Below, one piece after another: positions 1 through 7,561 of a stretch of DNA of 64,000 nt. The notes under the pieces are model-generated. The model worked only from the letters and a program-made list of their open reading frames with translations, had not been told where the DNA came from and made no database searches. Position 1 is the first letter of the stretch. Each line of letters opens with the position of its first letter. The translations under genes were made by a program, and so were the position numbers. Source of the stretch: JAJECS01 sp965262745 (GTDB taxonomy: Bacteria > Chloroflexota > UBA11872); the NCBI GenBank assembly GCA_965262745.1, contig OZ253558.1:2294001-2358000 (forward strand). Reading direction: 5' to 3'.

Positions 1-462
1 GTGACCCCAATCTTTCAGCACTTCCGTTGATTTCCCAACAATTGGCGTAATCTCAGCATCCGCATCAAACCATTTGTCCCAGATTTCGGAGCGGGTCATT
101 CGCAGTCCAGCCAGTGGATCATCGGGCTCGTGCTTGGCCGCATGCCAGTTGAGCGATATGTGATGGTCGTCAATATCTATCGTGTAGACATGGCCGCTCA
201 GACCGGCGTCAGTGATGGCGCGCGCCATCGTCATCGCCGAGAAACCCCTTGCCGTGCCGACGTCCAGGACAACAATTGGACGGCTAGTATTCGAATGACT
301 GCGAATTAACTTATAGAGAAGAAGCCCATGTTCTCCACCGTCCCCGCCCCTGAGAACCTTGACCGCATGCGTGTACCAGTCGTCGGATAAATCCGCCGTA
401 TCCATTTCGGACAGCTTAAGTTCGAGCGGCGTTACCCTTGCCCCATTCGGGATAATTGTCAT
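1..462 (-). CDS. Class I SAM-dependent methyltransferase, 3' truncated by window edge
   Basis: The reading frame starts at an ATG at 462 and runs leftward off the window, giving 154 residues. Residues 61-73 read VVLDVGTARGFSA, a typical motif I of the Rossmann-fold methyltransferases (Methyltransf_24 type), followed by an acidic strand end (YTIDIDDHH) that would hold the SAM ribose. A GAGGTG stretch 8 nt before the ATG is a good ribosome binding site. The substrate cannot be told. Base composition is clearly more AT-rich than the rest of the window, which may mean a transferred gene or a sugar or secondary-metabolite cluster continuing to the left. Confidence 0.75.
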   Translation of the reverse strand, partial: MTIIPNGARVTPLELKLSEMDTADLSDDWYTHAVKVLRGGDGGEHGLLLYKLIRSHSNTSRPIVVLDVGTARGFSAMTMARAITDAGLSGHVYTIDIDDHHISLNWHAAKHEPDDPLAGLRMTRSEIWDKWFDADAEITPIVGKSTEVLKDWGH

Positions 463-1102
463 TACCGCACCTCGTGCCTAGTGTGCAACAGCGCCGTCCT
501 GAGAACGTGCTGGTTTGTATGATACATGACGGCAGCGAACACGAATATCCTCGCAGGCATCGTCCCACATACTATGCTGCCGGTCGACGTCCATTAGGCC
601 TATGAGACTGCGGTTAGAGCGGTCTGTTTCGTCTCGCAGCGCTCGTCGAACCCGCAGACGAGCGCATTGCCGCGGCGCAAGGTTCGGCGGCATCGCGGGG
701 CCTCCCTTGCCCCGGTCCGCGCACTCGCCAACATCGAGCGGGTGGCGATCTCATCGCCCCGTCCCAGAAACGCGTCGGCCGCGTCGTACGCGCCCCCGCC
801 GCCACGCCTGAGGCGGTTGGTCCAGCGGCGACGACCTGCGGCGCAATGCAACGCCGGCGCCTCCCCCAAGGATCCCGACGATCGCGGAGCGCCGCCGCGC
901 CCGCCCACCGACCCCGCCGAGGACGACGCACGGGGCGCCCCGCCCTCCGCCGGCGGCACGTAGCCGCGCGCCATTGCACGCCGACGGACAAACCCGGGGC
1001 GCGGCGAAACATCCCCCGGCGCAACACGCCAAACATCCGGGATATCAGAACCCCGAGACAGCGGACTACGCCGCGAGGCTCTGGCGCAGCGCGGACCTAC
1101 GG
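463..1102. other. Intergenic stretch, no gene supported
   Basis: This 640-bp gap holds several overlapping open frames on both strands, all arginine/alanine-rich low-complexity readings of very GC-rich DNA with no recognisable motif. The left 150 bp share the lower GC of the methyltransferase fragment; from about 640 to 970 the GC is extreme. I see no RNA gene and no clear terminator. Confidence 0.6.
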
Positions 1103-2584
1103 CTAGCGATCCGGCGGCGGCGGCGCTTCCGCTTCAGCCGCGGCGATGTCGTCCTCCGGCCTCCCGCGCAGGGGAATCTCCGGCAACAGCATCGCCACGA
1201 AAAACCCGGCGGCCAGAACCACAACCATCACCCCGATCTGACTGCCCCACAGGTCGGCGATGAACGGGAGCGACCGCTGGACCTGCTGGCCAAAGGCCTC
1301 CGGGTCGGGCCCCAGATCCCCAAAGGCGGCAATGCGCCCGAGCCTGCTGCCGATGGAAGCTCCCAGCCAGCCAACGACGAGCAATCCGGCCGTCGCCGCG
1401 CCCAGGTTGCGGTCAGGCAAGGCGTTCTGGGCCACGACGAGCAGCACCACCGACAGGCCGCCAAAGCCCAGCCCCGTGATCGCCATGTTGCGCGCGCGGT
1501 CAATCTCGGTCGTCGACGCGTCCATGAGGGTCAGCAGCACGGCGCCCGCCGTGGCGATGGCAAACAGCACGATCAACAGCAGCTTGTAGCGGCCCGTGCG
1601 CGACATGATCAGTCCGGCCAGCACGGCGCTCACCACAGCCGCCAGCACGAGTGGCACCGTCACCGGCCCCGTAAAGAATGCCGTGCCTGAGCCTTGGAAG
1701 AACGGCCAGATGAGCGGCCCGAAGCCCAGGCGAGTCGCGCCGAGCAGGAACATCAACACAAGGGCAACCACGTAGATTCGGTTCTTCAGGAACCCCAAGT
1801 CGATTACGGGATCGGCGGCCCGCCGCTCGACGATGACCAGCGCCCCAATCGCGGCGGCGGCTCCGAGCAGCAGCCCGACGTTCTGCGCCGATCCCCAAGG
1901 GAAGAACCCGCCCGACCAACCGATGGCCAGCAGCAGCAGGGTCATGGCCCCGGTGGCGGCGCACACGCCGGCGATGTCGACCGTTGGGCGGGCGTCAGCC
2001 CGACTCGCGGGCAGGCCGAACCAGGCGGCAAGCACCGCGAAGCCGCCGAGCCAGAGGAACGTGAAGAACTCCCCACGCCACCAGTCCTGCATCCAGGAAA
2101 GGACGTTAAAGGAGACCCCGAGCAGCAACGCCACCAGGAGGCCGAAGAGCGCCGTCCAGGCCCCCTGCCACTTGGCGCGCGTCGACGGCGGGAAGAGATC
2201 CGCGATCAGCGCCGGTGCCACGGCCACGAGACCGCCGCTCCCGAGACCCTGCACGATGCGCCCGAGGATGAGCTGCTCCATCGCCTGACTGGTCCCGGCG
2301 ACGGCCGCGCCGATCATGACCACGGCCAGCGCGGCCAGCCACGGCGATCGCCTCCCGTAGAGGTCCGACAGCTTGCCCCACGCCGGCAGGCCCACGATCA
2401 AGGCCAGCGTGTGGCCTAAGCTTCCCCAGGCGGTCACGTCCATCCCATCGAGGTACGAAACCGCCGACCCATACACAAAGCCATTGATTCGGAGCAGATT
2501 GAGGGCAACGATTAGCGCACTGAGCACCAGCGCCAGGACCAGCAGGGTTCGCCGCCAGCGTTGCTGCGGGAGAGCCATGCCCAT
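1103..2584 (-). CDS. MFS transporter, DHA2/EmrB-like drug or metabolite efflux pump
   Basis: About 493 residues with some 13-14 hydrophobic segments, the size and hydropathy of 14-helix DHA2 drug:H+ antiporters. Residues 70-79 read GKLSDLYGRR, the MFS motif A between helices 2 and 3, and RIVQGLGSGG fits the helix 4 region of this family. The substrate is unknown. I chose the ATG at 2584 (next ATG at 2578); an in-frame TTG at 2659 would add 25 polar residues without a clear ribosome site. The gene is divergent from the LRR lipoprotein and has no partner gene or adjacent regulator. Confidence 0.85.
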   Translation of the reverse strand: MGMALPQQRWRRTLLVLALVLSALIVALNLLRINGFVYGSAVSYLDGMDVTAWGSLGHTLALIVGLPAWGKLSDLYGRRSPWLAALAVVMIGAAVAGTSQAMEQLILGRIVQGLGSGGLVAVAPALIADLFPPSTRAKWQGAWTALFGLLVALLLGVSFNVLSWMQDWWRGEFFTFLWLGGFAVLAAWFGLPASRADARPTVDIAGVCAATGAMTLLLLAIGWSGGFFPWGSAQNVGLLLGAAAAIGALVIVERRAADPVIDLGFLKNRIYVVALVLMFLLGATRLGFGPLIWPFFQGSGTAFFTGPVTVPLVLAAVVSAVLAGLIMSRTGRYKLLLIVLFAIATAGAVLLTLMDASTTEIDRARNMAITGLGFGGLSVVLLVVAQNALPDRNLGAATAGLLVVGWLGASIGSRLGRIAAFGDLGPDPEAFGQQVQRSLPFIADLWGSQIGVMVVVLAAGFFVAMLLPEIPLRGRPEDDIAAAEAEAPPPPDR

Positions 2585-2891
2585 GCGCGCGGTGAACCTC
2601 TGGAACGGCACAGCAAATGCGAAGGAAGACAGCTCCGCTGCGCCGCCTCTACGGGGCAACGACCCCGAGCGTAGCGCGGCGACCCGATACCCGGACAGGT
2701 CATGGGCTTGACGACGCTCGCCGCCAGTCCGCGGCCTGCCTGCCGGACGTAGTCTGCTCCCATCGGCGCCGGGGCGTCGATGGTTGCCGCGGGTGAGGGC
2801 TTGGGCGATCCTTGCCCATGTCGACGTGTTGGTTAGGTCTCAAGACGTCGCACGGTTCGCCCTGCGACCGCCTCCATGGGAGGCACTGCCA
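2585..2891. other. Divergent intergenic region
   Basis: This 307-bp region separates the leftward MFS gene from the rightward LRR lipoprotein and should contain both promoters. I see no coding sequence. A TTGACG hexamer lies at about 2710, but no convincing -10 partner could be assigned by eye. Confidence 0.4.
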
Positions 2892-3608
2892 ATGACCGTT
2901 CGCGCCGCCACACTCGTGCTCACGCTCGCTCTTGTGACGGCCGCGTGCGACGCCCCCGCCGAGACGCCTGCGGCCGCGGGCCAAGCGCCGGCCGCGACGC
3001 CCACACCCAATCCCGACCGGGCCGCGCTGGTGGCGCTCTACCACGCAACCGACGGGCCGAACTGGAAGCGCAACAGCAACTGGCTCAGCGAGGCGCCGCT
3101 CGGTCGATGGAACCTCGTCCACACTGATCCCAGCGGCCGAGTCACGTCACTGTGGCTCCAAGACAATCAGTTGCGTGGAGAGATACCAGCCGAGTTGGGC
3201 AGCCTCTCCAGCCTGGTCCTACTGCTCCTCAATGGAAACGAGTTGCGTGGCGGGATCCCGCCCGAGCTGGGAAGTCTCGCCAATCTGGATACGCTGATGC
3301 TCTCCGAGAACCAGCTAAGTGGCGAAATCCCACCCGAGTTGGGCCGTCTCACCAACCTTAGGAATCTGCGGCTCGACAACAACCAGTTGAGTGGCGAGAT
3401 CCCGCCCAAGCTTGGGAGCATCCCCTACCTGGAAATGCTGATGCTCGGGGGCAACCACTTCACGGGCTGCATCCCCCAGGGGTTGCACGAGAGTGCGTTT
3501 GGCCACGTACTGCTCAGCGACCTCGACCAGCTCGGCCTGCCGTTCTGCGGCGCCGCAGACTCCGCGTCCACCGAAGGAGCCGCCCGGCGGCCGCGCGCCT
3601 CGTCCTAG
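2892..3608 (+). CDS. Secreted leucine-rich-repeat lipoprotein (plant-type LRR)
   Basis: 238 residues. The ATG at 2892 follows GGGAGG with 8-nt spacing and begins a lipoprotein signal peptide with lipobox TAAC (Cys19); an ATG at 2784 in frame has no such support. After a Pro/Ala linker comes an ALVALYHATDGPNW cap, as found before LRR arrays in bacteria, then four to five 24-residue repeats with the plant-type consensus (GEIPPELG-S-L--L--L-L--N-LSG) at about residues 85-190, then a short Cys-containing cap. It probably sits on the cell surface and binds protein or glycan; no catalytic residues are seen. Its TAG stop shares a CTAG with the stop of the convergent solute-binding gene. Confidence 0.85.
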   Translation: MTVRAATLVLTLALVTAACDAPAETPAAAGQAPAATPTPNPDRAALVALYHATDGPNWKRNSNWLSEAPLGRWNLVHTDPSGRVTSLWLQDNQLRGEIPAELGSLSSLVLLLLNGNELRGGIPPELGSLANLDTLMLSENQLSGEIPPELGRLTNLRNLRLDNNQLSGEIPPKLGSIPYLEMLMLGGNHFTGCIPQGLHESAFGHVLLSDLDQLGLPFCGAADSASTEGAARRPRASS

Positions 3609-5164
3609 CGCGCGTCGACTTCGGGCAGCGGGACATCGCCCAGCGACGGCGGCTGGCGGTAGCCCGGCACGTCCTTCGCCAACGACCACTCGTGCGCCTC
3701 GAGCTGTCGGGTGATGAGCTCATCGGCCTGTTCGAGAAACGTGTCCGCGTCGGTGACGCCGCGGCGCACCGCTTCGATCGGGGCTGCCGTGAGGCTGTGC
3801 CACGCCTTCGATCCGGGATTCGAGGGTGTCTGCAAGTCATGGTCGACCGCGCCGCTCCAGGCGGTGCGGTCCACGGGCAGCCGGTTGGGGTCGCGAAAGG
3901 CCGGCTCGCGCAGCACCGAGCGGCGAAACGGCACGGCGGCGTCGGTGCGCGCCAACGCCCGCTGGGCTTCGGGCTCGAGGAAGAAATGGGCGAGCCGCCA
4001 GGCTGGCTCCAGATCTGCGCTGGCGCCGTTGACGGCCACGCAGAGTTCCACGCCTTCCGTCAGCGGCGGACCGTTGGTCCAGGCGGGCAGCGGCGCCACG
4101 CCCCAGCGCACCGCCGGCCCCACCAGCGGCGCAAAGTCGCTGGCGTCGATATACAGCGCCACGAGCCCGCCGTTGAACGGCGTCGCAAAGCGCTCGTCGA
4201 GGCCGAGCTCGACCTGAGACCTGCTGCGCCAGCGCTCCATGCGCCGCAGGGTGCGCGCGTGCGTGGGCGAATGCATCGTCGATCGGGTCTGATCGGGAAC
4301 AAAGAAGGCCTCGGCCCCACCGAGCCCGGCGGCATCGGCCAGAGCGGCCCGAGTCCACCACGGCACCGCGGCCAGCCCAAAGCGATCGACACGGTCTTCG
4401 TCGGCCGCGGTGAGGCGCCGCGTGGCGACCTCGAACTCGTCTATCGACCACGGGTCCTCCCAGCGTGACGGCGGCTCGACGCCCACGGACTCCAGGTGGG
4501 CCTCGTTGTAGAAGACCCCGAGATAGGCGGCGCCCACACTGAGGGCGGTCACTTCTCCGCCGGGCCCCGACCGCGCTCCGGTGACGGTCGGCGCGAGGTC
4601 CTCGAAGTCCAAGTCGCGAGCCACGAAGTCATCCAGCGGCGCCAGATAGCCGCTGGCCGTCAGGTCGAACACGTCGTCCGCCGCCACGCGTATCACGTCC
4701 GCCTCAATGCCATCGTGCAGGCCAGTGCGCAGGTCCTCGCCGGCCAAGGCGTTGTCCAGCCGCACCTCCAGATCGACCTCGGGATGAGCAAGCTCGAAGG
4801 CTTCCAGCCCCTGGCCCAACGCGCTGATGTCAGCGGGCGTGCCCCAGCCCGCGAACCGGATCGTCGTGCCGGCCGGCAGGGGGGTGCCTTCGGGCACGGC
4901 GAGCGTCGGGCGCGAGGGCGGCGTCGGGCTGGGGATTGCTGTTGGGGTCGGCGTAAACCGAGGCACGCTCACGAACTCCACCGGGAGGGGAGTCACAGGG
5001 GGCAGGTCCGCGGACGGCGGTACCGTCTCGCAACCCGCGATGCCGGCCGCCACGGCAAGCGGCAGCGCGCGCAAGATAGCGCGTCGTGAACCGCGCCCGG
5101 CGGCAGTGCGCGGCGGCGGACGGCGTGGGCGCTGAGCGCCCGGTGATGGGGATGGGTTCGCCAC
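3605..5164 (-). CDS. ABC transporter extracellular solute-binding lipoprotein (sugar type)
   Basis: About 519 residues from a GTG at 5164; the frame is open further upstream but that part overlaps the divergent promoter and gene. The N-terminus has twin arginines (SRRAIL) and a lipobox (GIAGC), so it may be a Tat-exported lipoprotein, followed by a long Pro/Thr linker. The rest matches family 1 solute-binding proteins: AFELAHPEVDLEV after the first strand, LDDFVARD, VFYNEAHLESVGV and PPSRWEDP are standard blocks. The likely ligand is a sugar or oligosaccharide. No permease or ATPase genes are next to it, so the transporter must be encoded elsewhere. The divergent oxidoreductases suggest a shared sugar pathway. 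Confidence 0.85.
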   Translation of the reverse strand: MANPSPSPGAQRPRRPPPRTAAGRGSRRAILRALPLAVAAGIAGCETVPPSADLPPVTPLPVEFVSVPRFTPTPTAIPSPTPPSRPTLAVPEGTPLPAGTTIRFAGWGTPADISALGQGLEAFELAHPEVDLEVRLDNALAGEDLRTGLHDGIEADVIRVAADDVFDLTASGYLAPLDDFVARDLDFEDLAPTVTGARSGPGGEVTALSVGAAYLGVFYNEAHLESVGVEPPSRWEDPWSIDEFEVATRRLTAADEDRVDRFGLAAVPWWTRAALADAAGLGGAEAFFVPDQTRSTMHSPTHARTLRRMERWRSRSQVELGLDERFATPFNGGLVALYIDASDFAPLVGPAVRWGVAPLPAWTNGPPLTEGVELCVAVNGASADLEPAWRLAHFFLEPEAQRALARTDAAVPFRRSVLREPAFRDPNRLPVDRTAWSGAVDHDLQTPSNPGSKAWHSLTAAPIEAVRRGVTDADTFLEQADELITRQLEAHEWSLAKDVPGYRQPPSLGDVPLPEVDAR

Positions 5165-5304
5165 GTGCTGGAAGCCTTGGGGGCTGACCGGAGGGCCAAG
5201 GCGAGCCGCCGCTCGGAAGCGCGGGCGGCCCGGCTCACACCAGAGCCGGCACCCTCGGGCAGGATAGCAGTGGCCCGCTGGTGGCCAGCGGTTTGTACTG
5301 ACGC

Positions 5305-5310
5305 TACTCT
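5305..5310 (+). promoter_or_regulatory. Candidate -10 box TACTCT for the Gfo/Idh/MocA pair
   Basis: TACTCT lies 6 nt before an in-frame ATG at 5317 and 46 nt before the preferred ATG at 5356. With transcription starting near 5317 the mRNA would have a 39-nt leader carrying AGGGG in front of 5356. No good -35 box is visible. Confidence 0.35.
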
Positions 5311-5355
5311 GCGCCCATGACCGCCGGTCGGCGGCTTCGACAGGGGCGATTGACG

Positions 5356-6441
5356 ATGTATCGCGCCGGCATCGTGGGGCTTCGCGTCGGCGCCCGCCAC
5401 GCGCACGGATACACGGGCAGCACCGCCACGCAGCTTGCCGCCATCGCCGATCTCGACGCCGCGCTCGTGGACGACGTGGGCCGGCGCTTCCACGTGCCGA
5501 GCCGCTACACCAGCGCCGAGGCCATGCTGGAGCACGAGGCGCTGGACATCGTGAGCGTCTGCACACCCTGCCAACTCCACGCGCCGATGGTGATCGCCGC
5601 CGCCGAGGCCCGCCCCAAGGCCATCATTTGCGAGAAGCCCATGGCGCCGGACATGGGCGGCGTTGAGGCCATGATCGCGGCCTGCGACGAGCACGGCGTG
5701 AAGCTCATCATCGGCCACATGCGCCGCCAGCTTCCCCAGTTTGCCCACGCGCGCCGGCTCATCGCTGACGGCGCCATCGGCCGACCCCTCGCCAGTACGG
5801 TGAGCGTGCAGGAAGGCGGGCTGCTGAATCAGGCCTCCCATGTCGTCGACCTGATCCGCTTTATGCTGGGCGATCCGGCGGTCGCCTGGGCCGTGGGCCA
5901 GGTGCAACGGGAAACGGACCGGTACGAACGCGGCCTACCCGTCGAAGACCTATGCGGGGGCGTCATCGCGTTCGAAGATGGCGCGCGTGTGGTGCTCGAC
6001 GTGGACATCGGCGCCAATCCCACCATCGGCAATTGGGGCTTCGTGCTGGCCGGTGACGAGGGCATGCTGCGCGTCACCAGCAACCAAGCGCATGGCCGTG
6101 AGGACTTCGACCTGCACCTGGTGTCACGCGCGCACGCCGACCTCGACATGCCATCGTCCGACTTCCCCGATGTCGATCCGTGGATCGCGCAGGTCGACCG
6201 GCTGGCGGCATGGCTGGACGGCGGCGCGGAGCACGAACAGTCCATCGCCCGCACCCTGCCGTCGCATGAGGCCCTCATGGCCATCTACGAGTCGGCGCGC
6301 ACCCGCACGCGCGTCACGCTGCCGCTTCACACCCGCCGCTCGCCGCTTGCGGCGATGATCCAAGACGGCCAATTGCCGATCCGCTACCCGGGCGCCTACG
6401 ACATCCGCCGGCCGGACGTCTACCCCCCGGTGGAGGTCTAA
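5356..6441 (+). CDS. Gfo/Idh/MocA family NAD(P)-dependent oxidoreductase
   Basis: 361 residues. N-terminal Rossmann fold (GIVGLRVGARHAHGY) and the family signature EKPMA with the catalytic Lys at about residue 97, then the C-terminal mixed alpha/beta domain of glucose-fructose oxidoreductase and inositol dehydrogenase relatives. The ATG at 5356 has AGGGG 9 nt upstream and starts right at the first Rossmann strand; the ATG at 5317 is the alternative. It probably oxidises or epimerises a sugar or polyol. A paralogue follows 3 nt downstream, so the two form an operon and may act on the same substrate in sequence or as a hetero-oligomer. Confidence 0.9.
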   Translation: MYRAGIVGLRVGARHAHGYTGSTATQLAAIADLDAALVDDVGRRFHVPSRYTSAEAMLEHEALDIVSVCTPCQLHAPMVIAAAEARPKAIICEKPMAPDMGGVEAMIAACDEHGVKLIIGHMRRQLPQFAHARRLIADGAIGRPLASTVSVQEGGLLNQASHVVDLIRFMLGDPAVAWAVGQVQRETDRYERGLPVEDLCGGVIAFEDGARVVLDVDIGANPTIGNWGFVLAGDEGMLRVTSNQAHGREDFDLHLVSRAHADLDMPSSDFPDVDPWIAQVDRLAAWLDGGAEHEQSIARTLPSHEALMAIYESARTRTRVTLPLHTRRSPLAAMIQDGQLPIRYPGAYDIRRPDVYPPVEV

Positions 6442-6444
6442 GCC

Positions 6445-7551
6445 ATGGCGGGCACGTCCAACCCGAACCGCCCCCTGCGCGCCGCCGTCGTCGGGGCCCG
6501 CATCGGACGCAAGCACGCCGCCGGCTATGCCGCCAGCGACCGCGCCGAACTGGTGGCGATCTGCGACGCCATCGAATCGCGCTGCCACGCGCTGGCCGAC
6601 CAGCACGACGTCGAGGCCCGCTATACCGACTTCGAGACGATGCTGCGCGAGCAACGGCCCGACGTGCTCAGCATCGCCACTCCGCAGGCGACCCACGCGC
6701 CGCTCACGATCCTGGCCGCCAGTCGGTACGCGCCGACGGCCATCCTGTGCGAGAAGGCCATGGCCGGCAACCTGGGCGAGGCGCGCGCCATGCTGGCGAC
6801 CTGCGACAAGTTCAGCGTCAAGCTGGCCATCGGGCATCAAGGCCGCTGGCTGCGGGCCTACGAGCAGGCGCGCGACGCCGTGGCGGCCGGCGATATCGGC
6901 ACACCGGTCTTCGCCCGAGTCGGCTGCTCCGTCGGCGGCATTACGAACCACCTCACACACGCCCTTGACCGCATGCTGTTCATGCTCGGGCAGCCCGAGG
7001 TGGAATGGGTGCTGGGCAACGTGCAGCGCGAGTCGGACCGCTGGGAGCGCGGCTGGCCCAGCGAGGAGATGGCCGCCGCGGTCGTCGGACTGGCCGGCGG
7101 CATGCGCCTGTCGCTGGAAAGCGAGACGCCCGCCGCCCCGGGTCTGGAGGCGCACACGCACCTCATCGTGGGTACCGACGGGCTGTTGATCGTCTCCCAG
7201 GACGGCCGCGGCTCAGACTATGCAGTGCGGATCGTCGGCCGCGATGGGCGCGCGCGCGACATCCTCGCGACCGGCGACTACTACGACCAGGCCCGCCTGC
7301 GTGAGATCGACGCCCTGGCGGCCTGGGCCGCGGGCGACCTTGCAGAGCATCGCGGCGACGCCCACCTCGCCATCAAGACGCACGAAGCGCTGATGGCCAT
7401 CTACGAGTCAGCCCGCACCCGCACCCTCGTGCGTCTGCCGCTCAAGACCATGGCCTCGCCGCTCATCCAAATGATCGAGTCTGGCGAGCTGCCCGTGCGC
7501 TACCCCGGCCGCTACGACACCCGCCACCACGCGGCGGGTTACCGGAGCTAA
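6445..7551 (+). CDS. Gfo/Idh/MocA family oxidoreductase, paralogue of the upstream gene
   Basis: 368 residues, closely similar to the preceding protein throughout, including near-identical C-terminal blocks (HEALMAIYESARTRT, and GELPVRYPGRYD against GQLPIRYPGAYD). The Rossmann motif is VVGARIGRKHAAGY; the catalytic signature reads EKAMA in place of EKPMA, keeping the Lys. Translation starts at the ATG at 6445, with GGAGG 8 nt upstream inside the end of the first gene, so the two are coupled. The pair looks like an old tandem duplication. The convergent GH78-like gene lies 10 nt downstream, and the region as a whole points to deoxysugar or uronate metabolism. Confidence 0.9.
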   Translation: MAGTSNPNRPLRAAVVGARIGRKHAAGYAASDRAELVAICDAIESRCHALADQHDVEARYTDFETMLREQRPDVLSIATPQATHAPLTILAASRYAPTAILCEKAMAGNLGEARAMLATCDKFSVKLAIGHQGRWLRAYEQARDAVAAGDIGTPVFARVGCSVGGITNHLTHALDRMLFMLGQPEVEWVLGNVQRESDRWERGWPSEEMAAAVVGLAGGMRLSLESETPAAPGLEAHTHLIVGTDGLLIVSQDGRGSDYAVRIVGRDGRARDILATGDYYDQARLREIDALAAWAAGDLAEHRGDAHLAIKTHEALMAIYESARTRTLVRLPLKTMASPLIQMIESGELPVRYPGRYDTRHHAAGYRS

Positions 7552-7561
7552 CTAGACGGAC

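Noticed and set aside
600..1036. Several overlapping open frames on both strands
   Set aside because: All are low-complexity Arg/Ala/Pro readings of extreme-GC DNA without ribosome sites or domains.
4993..5907. 304-codon minus-strand frame across the divergent promoter and the first Gfo/Idh gene
   Set aside because: It runs antisense to clear oxidoreductase sequence, has His/Ala/Gly-rich composition and no motif.
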